This document shows, in pieces, positions 1-10,183 of a stretch of DNA of 64,000 bases. Under the pieces are notes generated by a model that worked only from the letters and a program-made list of their open reading frames with translations, had not been told where the DNA came from and searched no databases. Origin of the DNA: Gracilibacillus suaedae (GTDB taxonomy: Bacteria > Bacillota > Bacilli > Bacillales > Amphibacillaceae); contig NZ_JAGFVL010000024.1 of the NCBI RefSeq assembly GCF_017599345.1, forward strand, positions 1-64,000. The letters run 5' to 3'. A program made the translations under genes and the position numbers. Numbering within the stretch: position 1 is the first letter of the stretch; each line of letters begins with the position of its first letter.

Positions 1-3000
1 TCAAAACTAACCTCTGTGACTTCGGTTGGACCGAATTCAATTTCAAATGGTATCGGTGTATTATCTAACTCATAACCTGCAATTGTTGCGGTTTCTACCA
101 ACTGATAGTTACCTGGTTTCAAGTCCTCGATCAATAGAACACCATTTTCATTGGTCACAAGATCTTCTTGAAGCGTTTTTCCTTCGGCATTTTGCAGTTC
201 AAAGACCACACCTTCTAAGGTATTACCGTCTTCGCCTGTTTTCGTTAATTCCACTGAACCACGAACATATTCATTTTCTTTCGTTAATTCGATTCGCTCT
301 TGTTGAGCAAACTCTATCTCAAAAGGAATAGGTGTCTCATCCAATTGATAACCTTCAGGTGCTTGCGTTTCTACAAATTCATAACTCCCTGGCAGAAGAT
401 CCTCTACAAGAAGAATGCCATTTTCATCAGTAGTTAATCCCGTTTCTATTTCTAGACCTGCTTCATTTAATAGGGTAAACTGTGCTCCTTGTAAAAGTTC
501 TCCACCTTCCCCTGTTTTCGTTAACTGTACTGAGTTATCCAAATCCATATATACGCCTACTCGGAGTGGCTCGACTGGTTGTCCATGGTCAGTAGCCATT
601 GCAAATGAATTCCATGCCGCTCGTTGCTCAGGATCTATGGAAGAATCTAATACTTCCATGTCAACCTCAGATGCTTCGGGAGCCTGCATTGTAAATTCAA
701 TCATTAGATCTTGACCTTCTAACCAATCGACATCTTCTTTCATCTCAATTTTAAAAGAATGAATAGAAGACCAATCTGTTACTTCTGCCTCAGTCATCCA
801 ATCAGGCGCTTCTGCACCGGGTGGATTGGAAAGCTGTGTTGTCGTATCTGGATAGTCCGTATGTCTTATCAAGTCATCGCGTTCAGGATTTTTAGCAGTG
901 CTATAAAACACATCTACTTTATCCTGCCACTCTCCAGGTAACACGATAGAGTCCGTCATGATAGGTGTAAACATACTACCTCTATTCACATTATCTGTAA
1001 TACCTAAATCACCTATTGATGGTAAGACATCGATTAAGGTCATTTGGGAAATATCGTCACCAGTCGTGTTCGTGAATTTTAACTGATAATCAATTTGACC
1101 GCCGGGAATAGTTTGACCGAAATAAGTAAATTCTTCATCTAGCTCACCTTTTACTAATTTTTCTGTTTCTAAATTATACTCACCACGAATGGAATAAACA
1201 TTACCAGATTTTAACCTCGGCTCCTCTGTATCACTGTTTTGATTCAAGTCTTCTTTATCGGTTTGCAAGGTTGTATCGGTGATCGCAGAACCAGTACTGT
1301 CAGGAACAAGCAAGTCCCCTTCCCCGGAAAACCCATAAACATCAAATAATAATGTATTAGGTGCTGCTTCTGAAATGGTCACATCTAACTCTGCATATAA
1401 ACCGTTTCCCGTTCGTAACAAGGCATCGTTCCAGGTTACTTTTACTAATTGACGCCCGCTGTTATTATAATCATCACTGAGAATTTGATAGTTTCCTCCT
1501 TGCGCAGAGGAAGTTTCTATACTTGAACGTCCATCACCGTCAATATAATCCGGATTTGGATCAGTCTTTAATGTAACACCAGGAGGTAATAACACAGTAG
1601 CTTCTAGTATTCCGTCCATCGCGGAACTCGAACTATCAATATTATTTAAATTGATTCTCATTCGATTATCGCCAGTAGTAACTTCGCCTCCATGGTGTTC
1701 TAATAGTTCGATACCTACATATGCTGTTGGTGGAGGAAGTTGTGGTTCATCTGCAATTTGAGCTGTTCTAGGACCAGCAATATGATTTAAATTTTCTTCA
1801 TCATAATGGTAATCGAAACTATCGCCATTACCATCCACACCATAAACATTGAATTTGTTTCTTACTTCACCAGTGTAACCAGACACAACGTCAAAGAAAT
1901 ATTGTGGCTGCCCGACATTCAACATTCCTGAAGGAGCGTAAGTGAAGTCATAATGAATCATACTCACTTCATCATCTTCTGTTAACCCTAGATTTGATCT
2001 TGTATAGATTGTGTCAGTATCTGCATCTTCTACTAATAGCTGTTCCGTTCCATTGACAACCGCTACAATATTAAATACTGGATCATTCTCTAATGGAACA
2101 CCACTAGGATAGTTCGCATTGGGTCTATATTGAAAACCTCCAGGAGTTTTTAATTCTTTAAAAATTAAATTTGGGTCAATATCGTATGAAGTGGTATATT
2201 GCTCAAATTCACCATACTGACTTTCAGGTAATGGGGCAATACCATGCCGAAAAGCTAATAACGCATCATCAGTTACAGTAGGATTCGGGTTTTTTACCTG
2301 ATTAGTTCCAAAATTCCCTTCGCCATCTGATGGTCCAATGTGATTTGGTACATACCAATTCCCTTCTATATCACCAGTTGCTGTATCAGAATTTACAATA
2401 TCAATAAAGTCATAGCCATCGACCGTTTCCGTTGAACCATCAATAAACGGAACATCAGCACTGACATCATTTTGTTGTGTCGTATCTTCTGTCCCTTCAT
2501 CTACCGTTAATAAAACTTCAATCATCGTAGAGAACAATTCCGTGTCAGCTTGCTCTTGATCATTTAATGTCGGGGTATCAAATGTCCAAGTTAAGCTATT
2601 ACCGTCTGCTTGTGGTTCTGGTCCAGTCACAGTAGAATCATAGGATAGACCCTCAGGTAATGTATCGGTAATGGTAATTTTACCATTTTCATCTAAGTAC
2701 ATTTGTCCAGTGGAATTTTTAGGTATATCTAATTTAATTTCCCATAATGTAGTGGAACCTGGATGAGCTAAATTCACGTCATTATCTACTACTTCTTTAA
2801 AGACTTTAGAAATATCCAAAGAACTAGAAGTATTAATGACAACCGTTGCATCGTCTGAAATATTTGCTTGTTGATCTGCCTCAAATGTCGCATTAGAAGT
2901 TAACTTAGCACCATCAGGTGAGATACCATTTAATGTATCTACTTCAATTTCTGTTTCATATGTTCTTCCTGTCTTAAGGGAATCAAATTGGTAGATTAAT

Positions 3001-3860
3001 GTATGTTCTTCCTGATCGTAGACTGGTGTGACACCACTAATTGTAAGATCGGCTAGATTTTGGGTGAATTCCGTATAGGACGTAATCGGCAAATCCACTT
3101 TTATTTCAGCATTCGTATAATTTGTGGTAGCACCAGTTAGTTTTAATACCAAATTATAACTGGCTTCATTCCCCGATAGAGTGGTACTTCGAACAGGAGA
3201 AATATCTATATCAACATTCAAATTACCTGAAAATGGTGTAATGATAAACGATTCTTCGGTGAAATTTTGTTGTTCCATATCTGTATCATTATTTTCTTCT
3301 GTTTTTTCTTTTGTATCTTCTTCTTGACTTGGATTTTCTTCCTCTTGTGCCTCAAGATTTTCTGTCTCTTCTTGATTGCTTTGTTGTTCGTCTAATTGTT
3401 CATCATTTGTTTCATTCTCCTTATTATTTTCTGGATCATTAATAGTAAACTGAAACGCTTGTAAACTATCATTACTCTCTCCTACCTGAATAGTGGTTTC
3501 ATTAGGTAATTGAGATAACACGACATTAAAATTAGTTATGATTGGTTCCTCTTCTACGTCTCGTTCCATTATTAGAGCATTGTTTTCTTTAGAATATTTA
3601 AAGTCAACGCTCTCATCATTCTGTTCTTTTGTTAGCTTCTCCTCGTATATAGATTCCTCTGGTAATACGAATGTGATTGCTTCTGATTCAGTATTCTCAT
3701 TGATAATGTTAAAAGTTGCTTGTTCAGTAGTGGAGTTTGGACCTAACGTCACTTCAATATCTTGTGTACTCGAACCTGATGAATTTCCTAGAAGGATCGT
3801 TTGTCCCCATTGAGAGAATATAAGGACAAATGTCATCATCAGCAAACAGAATTTTTTCAA
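1..3860 (-). CDS. Cna-B/SpaA-type repeat cell-surface protein, 3' end outside the window
   Basis: An uninterrupted frame of 1286 codons runs off the left edge. I start it at a TTG (3858-3860) because a GAGGAGG ribosome-binding site lies just upstream. The N-terminus (MKKFCLLMMTFVLIFSQ) is a signal peptide. Next come beta-rich stretches, a linker very rich in Glu, Gln and Asn (about 3245-3425), more DUF11-like beta domains, and at the visible end two Cna-B/SpaA repeats (about 320-545 and 5-275). The first has the hallmarks LTKTG, LPGSYEF and ETQAPEGY; the second has LTKTG, LKPGNYQL and ETATIAGY. In this family the Lys and Glu of those motifs form intramolecular isopeptide bonds, giving stiff stalks. 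It is probably a wall-anchored adhesin, but an LPXTG motif cannot be checked because the C-terminus is missing. The strongly acidic composition fits a halophile. Confidence 0.88.
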   Translation of the reverse strand, partial: MKKFCLLMMTFVLIFSQWGQTILLGNSSGSSTQDIEVTLGPNSTTEQATFNIINENTESEAITFVLPEESIYEEKLTKEQNDESVDFKYSKENNALIMERDVEEEPIITNFNVVLSQLPNETTIQVGESNDSLQAFQFTINDPENNKENETNDEQLDEQQSNQEETENLEAQEEENPSQEEDTKEKTEENNDTDMEQQNFTEESFIITPFSGNLNVDIDISPVRSTTLSGNEASYNLVLKLTGATTNYTNAEIKVDLPITSYTEFTQNLADLTISGVTPVYDQEEHTLIYQFDSLKTGRTYETEIEVDTLNGISPDGAKLTSNATFEADQQANISDDATVVINTSSSLDISKVFKEVVDNDVNLAHPGSTTLWEIKLDIPKNSTGQMYLDENGKITITDTLPEGLSYDSTVTGPEPQADGNSLTWTFDTPTLNDQEQADTELFSTMIEVLLTVDEGTEDTTQQNDVSADVPFIDGSTETVDGYDFIDIVNSDTATGDIEGNWYVPNHIGPSDGEGNFGTNQVKNPNPTVTDDALLAFRHGIAPLPESQYGEFEQYTTSYDIDPNLIFKELKTPGGFQYRPNANYPSGVPLENDPVFNIVAVVNGTEQLLVEDADTDTIYTRSNLGLTEDDEVSMIHYDFTYAPSGMLNVGQPQYFFDVVSGYTGEVRNKFNVYGVDGNGDSFDYHYDEENLNHIAGPRTAQIADEPQLPPPTAYVGIELLEHHGGEVTTGDNRMRINLNNIDSSSSAMDGILEATVLLPPGVTLKTDPNPDYIDGDGRSSIETSSAQGGNYQILSDDYNNSGRQLVKVTWNDALLRTGNGLYAELDVTISEAAPNTLLFDVYGFSGEGDLLVPDSTGSAITDTTLQTDKEDLNQNSDTEEPRLKSGNVYSIRGEYNLETEKLVKGELDEEFTYFGQTIPGGQIDYQLKFTNTTGDDISQMTLIDVLPSIGDLGITDNVNRGSMFTPIMTDSIVLPGEWQDKVDVFYSTAKNPERDDLIRHTDYPDTTTQLSNPPGAEAPDWMTEAEVTDWSSIHSFKIEMKEDVDWLEGQDLMIEFTMQAPEASEVDMEVLDSSIDPEQRAAWNSFAMATDHGQPVEPLRVGVYMDLDNSVQLTKTGEGGELLQGAQFTLLNEAGLEIETGLTTDENGILLVEDLLPGSYEFVETQAPEGYQLDETPIPFEIEFAQQERIELTKENEYVRGSVELTKTGEDGNTLEGVVFELQNAEGKTLQEDLVTNENGVLLIEDLKPGNYQLVETATIAGYELDNTPIPFEIEFGPTEVTEVSF

Positions 3861-4212
3861 AGAGTAAACCTCCTCGCTGTTACAGAACTAATCACTTTAG
3901 TTGATTTTGATGATAAGTTCATGTATCATATTAGTGTTTGTTATTTCTGATTGCTCTTACTAGCTATCCTCCTTTTCTGTAAAAAAATATAATTTTACAC
4001 TTCAATATTATTCCTTAAAACTAAACCATTTCTAAACAAAATCTGACAAATAGTTCGATGGCTCTGATGAAAACGTTGTCTTTTGTGTATATTTGTAAAA
4101 TTTTAGTTTTTAATCTGGTTTTTTAGTACCAAAAATAAGTGGGTTTTATTGTAAATTGAGGGAAATGAGACCATTGGTAAATAATATCTAAATTTTGAGG
4201 TGACTAACAAAA

Positions 4213-4257
4213 ACAATTCCCCAGTCTTGTCTTATCCATGACGAGACTGAGGAATTC
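4213..4257 (-). terminator. long stem-loop with U-tract
   Basis: Arms of 17 bases (4215-4231 and 4240-4255 region) pair with one wobble and one mismatch around a short loop. On the minus strand the 3' arm is followed by GTTTTTG. It lies downstream of the BCCT gene and the family C hairpin and probably insulates the surface-protein gene. Confidence 0.55.
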
Positions 4258-4292
4258 CTAGCATTTTATGTATTTGTAAATTGGATGGAAAT

Positions 4293-4351
4293 TTCTGTTC
4301 CTTGGACATATAAAACCCTTCCTTGGATAAACGATGTATCCAAGGAAGGGT
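4293..4351. repeat. family C intergenic repeat (TTCCTTGGATA) with terminal hairpin
   Basis: One direct copy of TTCCTTGGA is followed by a perfect 15-bp inverted repeat (4315-4329 and 4337-4351, loop 7). The same unit, TTCCYTGGATA, recurs at 29598-29734, again at the 3' end of a minus-strand gene. The hairpin could act as a terminator or 3'-end stabiliser for the BCCT mRNA. Confidence 0.75.
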
Positions 4352-4532
4352 GGTAATCAATATGAATTCTTATTTTACATGTTGGCATTATATATAAAGT
4401 GAGACGATGATCTGGTTGGTTTTGACAACCAGGGATTATTACCGAAACTTATCCTGGTGTTACTAGAAGCTTGAAGTGGGTGTGCTTACAGACGTTTAGC
4501 ACCGTGATAAATAATGTTTCGTCATATCCTCA

Positions 4533-6074
4533 TTAAAACTCTCTCGTTTTTTGTTCCGCTCTTTTATTTTTTCGAGGTTTTGGCTTGAGATAAAGACCAA
4601 GCTCCTTCTTCTCCTTCGCTAACGATCGATATAATGAAAGCATCATTAAACACATAATAAAGGAGAAAGGTAGTGCTGCTATGACTAGGATATTTTGTAA
4701 TGCTTGCAGTCCACCACTATATAATAGCACCAACGCTATCGCAGATTGAGCAATCCCCCATATCATTTTAACACGATTTGGAGGGGTTAAAGAACCATAC
4801 GTTGTTTGCATCCCCAAGACGAAAGTAGCCGAATCTGCAGAAGTAATAAAGAACGTACTAATCAAGGCAATAGCAACAATCGACAATATTACTGATCCTG
4901 GATATTCACTAAAAACAGCGAACAATATTTGTTCTGTAGGCAATGGAGATAAATCGATATTTCCACTTTTTTGTACACCGATGGAGGATATACCAAAAGT
5001 AGTAAACCATAGAAAACTAACGACAGATGGTAATAATAATACCACCATCATAAACTCTCGTATTGTTCTACCTCGTGATACACGAGCGATAAAAATACCT
5101 ACAAACGGTGACCACGATATCCACCATGCCCAATAAAAAATTGTCCAATCGTTAATCCATGTACGGTGTTCTTCGTTCAATGGAGCAATACGAAAACTCA
5201 TTTGAATTAGATTCTGTATGTATCCACCTACCGAATCTGTGAACATATTTAATATCAAAATAGTTGGACCAATAAAAAACATTAAAGCAAACAATCCAAC
5301 TGCTAATACCATATTCGTGTTACTTAAATATTTGATGCCTTTTCCTAAACCAGTTGAAGCTGATATCATAAATAGGATGGTGACAACGATAATTATAATG
5401 AACTGTACGGCGAAATTATTTGGAACTCCTGTTAAATAGGAAAGTCCACCGTTTATCTGTGCGGCACCAAAACCTAAAGTAGTTGCTACCCCTACTACAG
5501 TAGCAAATACCGCCAGTACATCGATAACTTTACCAAAACCACCATCCATTTTGGAGCCAAATAAAGGTTTTAAAGTTGCCGATACTAACCCTGGTTCATT
5601 TTTACGGAATTTAAAATAGGCTAAAACTAAAGCTACCATCGCATAGATTCCCCATGCATGGATCCCCCAATGGAAAAAGACATATCTCATCGCTTCTTTT
5701 TGAGCAGCGTTCGTGCCTCCTTCGGCAAGTGGAGGGTTGAGGTAATGTGATAGAGGTTCTGCAGCACCCCAGAAAACAAGTCCGATTCCCATACCAGCAC
5801 TAAAGAGCATAGCAAACCATGTCGACTTTTTAAAATCTGGTTTGTCATCAGGCTTACCTAGTTTAATGGCACCAACAGGACTAAAAATTAAAAAAATACA
5901 AAAAAGCACAATAACTGTTACTAATATAAGATAATACCAACCAAACGTTGAAGTAATCATTGCTTGAATATTTTCAGTCAGTTCTTCGAAACTACTTGGT
6001 GCTGCAATTCCGAAAATAACTGCTGCCAAAACGATCGAAAGCGTTATCCAAAATACACTTGATATTTTTTTCAT
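4533..6074 (-). CDS. BCCT-family betaine/choline/carnitine transporter
   Basis: A 513-residue polytopic membrane protein with about 12 hydrophobic segments, the usual size for the family. It carries the Trp-rich BCCT signature [12 protein letters not shown] (residues 315-326) and the glycine-rich GMGIGL segment (94-99) of the substrate and sodium site. Proteins like OpuD and BetL import glycine betaine, choline or carnitine by sodium symport at the plasma membrane for osmoprotection. The start has a good AGGAGAGG site. The C-terminus is short and basic ([11 protein letters not shown]), like the cytoplasmic tails that sense ionic strength in some relatives. The gene is monocistronic, with its own intergenic regions on both sides. 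The exact substrate cannot be told from sequence. Confidence 0.92.
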   Translation of the reverse strand: MKKISSVFWITLSIVLAAVIFGIAAPSSFEELTENIQAMITSTFGWYYLILVTVIVLFCIFLIFSPVGAIKLGKPDDKPDFKKSTWFAMLFSAGMGIGLVFWGAAEPLSHYLNPPLAEGGTNAAQKEAMRYVFFHWGIHAWGIYAMVALVLAYFKFRKNEPGLVSATLKPLFGSKMDGGFGKVIDVLAVFATVVGVATTLGFGAAQINGGLSYLTGVPNNFAVQFIIIIVVTILFMISASTGLGKGIKYLSNTNMVLAVGLFALMFFIGPTILILNMFTDSVGGYIQNLIQMSFRIAPLNEEHRTWINDWTIFYWAWWISWSPFVGIFIARVSRGRTIREFMMVVLLLPSVVSFLWFTTFGISSIGVQKSGNIDLSPLPTEQILFAVFSEYPGSVILSIVAIALISTFFITSADSATFVLGMQTTYGSLTPPNRVKMIWGIAQSAIALVLLYSGGLQALQNILVIAALPFSFIMCLMMLSLYRSLAKEKKELGLYLKPKPRKNKRAEQKTREF

Positions 6075-6343
6075 GAACTTCCTACCTCTCCTCTATCTTA
6101 TCCACTATATTAAAATACCATTCTCAGAACCTTAAGTAAATAGCAGGAAAGGTGTTACTTAAAAGGTTTTTAGGAAGGCATTATTAGAGTCTCATCCATT
6201 ATACACATCATATTATCATTTCCCAAACCAATAATCCTATTCTACTTTGATATGGATAACTTTAACTATTCTTCCCCACATCGTGAAAAAAGGATTAAAA
6301 TACTAATGAATAGACATACTCCAACTTTTGGGCTAAAAGCAAA

Positions 6344-6383
6344 ACTACCCAAACACATTAACATTGTAATGATTTTGGGTAGT
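6344..6383 (-). terminator. terminator of the ribose operon
   Basis: The inverted repeat ACTACCCAAA/TTTGGGTAGT closes a loop that itself contains CATT/AATG pairing. On the minus strand it is followed by TTTTGC. It lies about 35 bases past the rbsB stop. The rest of 6075-6417 holds no gene; it must include the BCCT promoter. Confidence 0.7.
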
Positions 6384-6417
6384 ATTATATACTTTTCTTA
6401 TTTCTATTCTATCACTA

Positions 6418-7338
6418 TTATTGAATTAATTCGAGTTCTACCGGAACAAACTCTTCCACTTCTTCGCCTTTGAATATTTTTTCAGCTTCTACAACAGCTG
6501 TTTCACCAATCATTGTTGGCTGTTGTGCAACGGTACCAGCCATTCTTCCCTCTTCCACAGCAGCAACCGCGTCATCTGTTGCATCAAAACCTATAATATG
6601 AATATCATCACGTCCGGCAGCTTCAATTGCTTCTAATGCACCAAGTGCCATTTCATCATTATGAGCAAAGACCCCTGTAATTTCTGAGTTGCTTTGTAAT
6701 ATATTTTCCATTACAGATAGAGCTTCTGCACGATTAAAATTAGCTGTCTGAGAAGTTACAATGTCTAATGAATCTTCCGCTATATTATGGAATCCTTGAC
6801 CTCGCTCACGTGCTGCGGAAGAACCTGCTATTCCTTCTAATTCTGCAACTTGAGCGTCTTCACCAACCAATTCTACCATCAGCTCACCTGCTAATTCCCC
6901 ACCTGCAATATTATCTGAAGCAACATGAACGGCAACATCGCCAGAATCTGCAGCACGGTCTAATGTAACGACGGGAATACCAGCCGAATTCGCAGATTCA
7001 ACAGCTGCTACTACTGATGCTGAATCAGTCGGGTTAATCATAATCACATCTACTTCTCTTTCAATTAAATCCTCAACATCATTAATTTGCTTTGCGACAT
7101 CATCTTGTGCATCTACTGTAATTAACTCAGCTCCAATTTCATCTGCCTTTGATTCCGTACCTTCTTGAAGGGTAACAAAGAATGGGTTATTTAATGTTGA
7201 AATGGAAAAGCCAATCGTTAACTCTCCATCGTTTTCCTCACTACCACTTTCCTCTTCGACTGGTGATTCTGTTGAACATGCCATTAGTACACTACCTACT
7301 ACAATAATCATCCAAAATAATACTGTTTTCTTTAACAT
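6418..7338 (-). CDS. rbsB: ribose ABC transporter substrate-binding lipoprotein
   Basis: Periplasmic-binding-protein fold of the sugar (Peripla_BP_4) type, 306 residues. The start at 7338 is chosen because AAAGGAGTGG precedes it; an upstream in-frame ATG at 7359 lies inside the rbsC end and has no site. The N-terminus is a lipoprotein signal ending in the lipobox LMAC, so the mature protein is tethered to the outer membrane face. The segment ISTLNNPFFVTLQEG and the sequence VTLDRAADSGDV are typical of RbsB. It is the last gene of the rbs operon and delivers D-ribose to RbsC. Confidence 0.93.
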   Translation of the reverse strand: MLKKTVLFWMIIVVGSVLMACSTESPVEEESGSEENDGELTIGFSISTLNNPFFVTLQEGTESKADEIGAELITVDAQDDVAKQINDVEDLIEREVDVIMINPTDSASVVAAVESANSAGIPVVTLDRAADSGDVAVHVASDNIAGGELAGELMVELVGEDAQVAELEGIAGSSAARERGQGFHNIAEDSLDIVTSQTANFNRAEALSVMENILQSNSEITGVFAHNDEMALGALEAIEAAGRDDIHIIGFDATDDAVAAVEEGRMAGTVAQQPTMIGETAVVEAEKIFKGEEVEEFVPVELELIQ

Positions 7339-7351
7339 ATTTTCCACTCCT

Positions 7352-8293
7352 TTAAGCATTTTTACGGTCTAGTAATACCGCTAATAGAATGACACTACCT
7401 TTTACTACTTGTTGGAAAAAGGAACTCACTCCCAACAAATTGAGTCCATTGTTAAGAACCCCTATGATTAAGGCACCAATAAAGGTACCGAAAATCCATC
7501 CTTTACCTCCTGTCAAACTTGTACCGCCTAGTACAACAGCTGCGATGGCATCCAACTCATACATTTGACCTGCTGTAGGTTGCGCAGAATTTAATCTGGA
7601 CGTCAGGATCATACCTGCTAAAGCAGACAAGAAACCAATTAAAGAGTAAACATAAATTTTTATTCTAGTGGCACTAATCCCTGATAGAATAGCTGCCTCT
7701 TCATTACCACCAACTGCATAAACACGGCGGCCAAAAGTTGTCTTCTTCAAGATTAAGAAAAGAACTACAAACGAAACTAACATGGTAATAGCAGGTACAG
7801 GAATACCTAGGAAATATCCTTTCCCTAACATTTCGAAAAAAGTAGACTCCCCTAAACCTGAAACAGGACGTCCATCCGTTAACATTAAAGTAAAGCCTCT
7901 AAATACTGTCATTGTAGCTAATGTCGCTATAAAAGGCGCAACTTTCCCCTTTGCTATCACTAAGCCATTAATAGCACCTAATAATGTACCGGTTAATAAA
8001 CCAATAATAACTGCTAAAACCGGGTCCATTCCTGCTGCCATTAAAGATGCTGTTACAGCACCTGATAACGCTAAGATTGACCCGACAGACAAGTCAATAC
8101 CACCTGTCAAAATAACAAACGTCATACCAAAGGCAATCAACGCATTAATTGAAACCTGGCGTAATACATTTAACAAGTTACTAGCAGATAGAAACTCTGG
8201 GTTTAAGATACTAATGATAAGGACGATAAAAAACAAACCAAGTAATGGGCCAAGCAGACCAAGCATTGACTTTATCTTTTTTATATCAAGCAT
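7352..8293 (-). CDS. rbsC: ribose ABC transporter permease
   Basis: A 313-residue membrane permease of the BPD_transp_2 type with 8-10 hydrophobic stretches. It contains GGIDLSVGSILALSG and the cytoplasmic EAA-like loop GGNEEAAILSGI, both diagnostic for RbsC and related pentose permeases. I prefer the start at 8293 (MLDIKK) because ACAGGAGG lies at good distance; the longer frame from 8314 overlaps rbsA and lacks a site. Its end overlaps the rbsB leader region, so translation is probably coupled. It forms the transmembrane channel for D-ribose with RbsA energising it. Confidence 0.93.
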   Translation of the reverse strand: MLDIKKIKSMLGLLGPLLGLFFIVLIISILNPEFLSASNLLNVLRQVSINALIAFGMTFVILTGGIDLSVGSILALSGAVTASLMAAGMDPVLAVIIGLLTGTLLGAINGLVIAKGKVAPFIATLATMTVFRGFTLMLTDGRPVSGLGESTFFEMLGKGYFLGIPVPAITMLVSFVVLFLILKKTTFGRRVYAVGGNEEAAILSGISATRIKIYVYSLIGFLSALAGMILTSRLNSAQPTAGQMYELDAIAAVVLGGTSLTGGKGWIFGTFIGALIIGVLNNGLNLLGVSSFFQQVVKGSVILLAVLLDRKNA

Positions 8294-8294
8294 T

Positions 8295-9776
8295 TTAATT
8301 ACCTCCTGTAGCATAGTGCATTATTTTCTCTTCGGATAACTCGGAACGCTGAAGTGTTGCCATGTGCTTCCCTTCACACATAACAACTACCCTCGTACTC
8401 ATTCCGATAATTTCGGGTAATTCAGATGACACCATGATGATGGCTACACCTTGATCGGCTAAATCATTCATAATGGAATAAATTTCTTTTTTGGCACCAA
8501 CATCAACTCCCCGAGTAGGCTCGTCCAAAATTAATATCTTCGGATTAATTGCTAGCCACTTGGCAATAACTACTTTTTGTTGATTACCACCACTTAATGA
8601 TTTAGCTGATTGGCCCGCTCCGGAAGAAATTATATTTAACTTCTTAACCATTGTTTCATAAAGACTTTTTTCTTTTTGGTGTATCATCCAACCATTTTTG
8701 GATAACTCTCGTAAATTTGTCATATTCAAATTGTTTTGAATAGAAGCATCAACGACTAAGCCTTTTGACTTACGATCTTCTGATACAAATCCAATTCCTT
8801 GTTGCATTGCATAACTTGGATTTTTTATTTTCACTGGTTTACCATCGACTTTTATCGTTCCTTTATCAGGTTGACGGTAGCCAAAAATGGTTTCAACTAA
8901 TTCGGAACGACCTGCACCCATTAACCCTGATATACCAAGAATTTCACCTGCACGTACTTGAAGGGAGACAGAATCAAATTCATCTTCGCGAGTCAAATTG
9001 TCTATTTCTAATTTCAAGTCAGATGGTGATCCTTTTCGTTCAGGAAAACGCTCCCCAAGTTCCCTACCAACCATCATGCTGACTATTTCATCAAAACTCG
9101 TTTCTTTAATTACTTTTGTACCTATGGATGCACCATCTCGAAGTACCGTAATTCGGTCACATATCGCAAATATTTCTTCCATTCGATGTGAAATATAGAC
9201 GAAAGAAACACCTTGTTTCTTCAAATCATCTATCGTTTCAAATAGTGTTTCTATCTCGCGGTCTGTTAGCGCTGCAGTCGGTTCATCCATGACAATATAC
9301 TTAGCATTAATTAGTAATGACTTAGCTATTTCAACAATTTGCTGTTGACCCACAGATAGATGCTTGGCGAGCATGGATGGTTTTACATGTAACCCAAGCT
9401 TGGAAAGTTGTTTTTGCGCAATCTCATTCATTTCCTTTGTCCTAATCCAACCTGTCTTACCGATCGTTTGTTCATTTCCTAAAAACAAATTCTCTGCAAT
9501 AGATAATTCGGGTAGAATATTTAGTTCTTGATGAATGACGGCAATACCATCTTTCTCAGCTTGCTTGGGATTGGTATAATTCACTTCTCGACCATTTACT
9601 TTAACAGTCCCTTCATTTCGTGAATAAATTCCGGCCAAGATTTTCATCATTGTTGATTTACCGGCTCCATTCTCTCCCATGAGTGCATGTATTTCTCCAT
9701 CCCTTAACGCGAAATCGACTCCTTTCAATACCTTTGTTCCACTAAAAGACTTTTCAATACCACTCATTTCAATCAT
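8295..9776 (-). CDS. rbsA: ribose ABC transporter ATP-binding protein
   Basis: Two tandem ABC ATPase domains, as in all RbsA/MglA-type proteins. The first has Walker A GENGAGKS, signature LSVGQQQ and Walker [14 protein letters not shown]. The second has a degenerate P-loop (GLMGAGRSE), as is normal in this family, with signature LSGGNQQK and [14 protein letters not shown] take the ATG at 9776; a TTG one codon earlier is possible. The 3' end overlaps the leader of rbsC. It powers ribose import from the cytoplasmic face of the membrane. Length (493-494 residues) is normal. Confidence 0.95.
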   Translation of the reverse strand: MIEMSGIEKSFSGTKVLKGVDFALRDGEIHALMGENGAGKSTMMKILAGIYSRNEGTVKVNGREVNYTNPKQAEKDGIAVIHQELNILPELSIAENLFLGNEQTIGKTGWIRTKEMNEIAQKQLSKLGLHVKPSMLAKHLSVGQQQIVEIAKSLLINAKYIVMDEPTAALTDREIETLFETIDDLKKQGVSFVYISHRMEEIFAICDRITVLRDGASIGTKVIKETSFDEIVSMMVGRELGERFPERKGSPSDLKLEIDNLTREDEFDSVSLQVRAGEILGISGLMGAGRSELVETIFGYRQPDKGTIKVDGKPVKIKNPSYAMQQGIGFVSEDRKSKGLVVDASIQNNLNMTNLRELSKNGWMIHQKEKSLYETMVKKLNIISSGAGQSAKSLSGGNQQKVVIAKWLAINPKILILDEPTRGVDVGAKKEIYSIMNDLADQGVAIIMVSSELPEIIGMSTRVVVMCEGKHMATLQRSELSEEKIMHYATGGN

Positions 9777-9793
9777 CAACTACACCCCTTTCA

Positions 9794-10183
9794 TCAAAAA
9801 ATAACTCCTGCATGTAAAATAACGTTGGCATATGGTGTGTTTTCTCCTGTTCGAATAATGACTTTGGCGTCTCTGGTTAATTGTTTAAATCGTTCGTGTT
9901 GCACATAATGAACACCTATATCATTTTTCAATAAGGCAGCATGTAACGGTTGATTTTTCATTTTTATCTCTTCTGCTAAAGTGAATTGTTCGACTTCCAT
10001 CTCTTGTAACATGATGGAAAGTACGTCCAAAAAATGGGGTACACCCGGTTTTAAAGAAAGATCAATACATGTTACATCGTTAGGAATCGGCAAGCCACAG
10101 TCAGCTATAACAATTTGGTCTGTATGTCCTAATTTTGATAATGCTATCGATATGTCCCTGTTTAATACGCCATGTTTTTTCAT
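9794..10183 (-). CDS. rbsD: D-ribose pyranase
   Basis: A 129-residue protein whose N-terminus (MKKHGVLNRDISIALSKLGH) and ADCGLPIP motif match RbsD. RbsD interconverts beta-pyranose and beta-furanose ribose so that ribokinase gets its preferred form. The conserved C-terminal RTGENTPYANVIL stretch is present. The start overlaps the rbsK stop by four bases (ATGA), which couples the two genes. Confidence 0.94.
   Translation of the reverse strand: MKKHGVLNRDISIALSKLGHTDQIVIADCGLPIPNDVTCIDLSLKPGVPHFLDVLSIMLQEMEVEQFTLAEEIKMKNQPLHAALLKNDIGVHYVQHERFKQLTRDAKVIIRTGENTPYANVILHAGVIF

Larger units (their letters stand above)
3861..4532. other. intergenic region between surface protein and BCCT carrier
   Basis: No convincing gene. 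Reading leftward from the BCCT stop it holds a family C repeat ending in a hairpin (4293-4351), then a second long hairpin with a short T-tract (4213-4257), then AT-rich sequence that must contain the promoter of the surface protein. I could not pick one clear -35/-10 pair. Confidence 0.6.

Noticed and set aside
7782-8339. 185-codon frame on the plus strand opposite rbsC
   Set aside because: Antisense shadow of a gene with clear family identity; no ribosome-binding site. The 172-codon frame opposite tctA (57983-58501) and the 176-codon frame opposite nirB (18958-19488) were rejected for the same reason.
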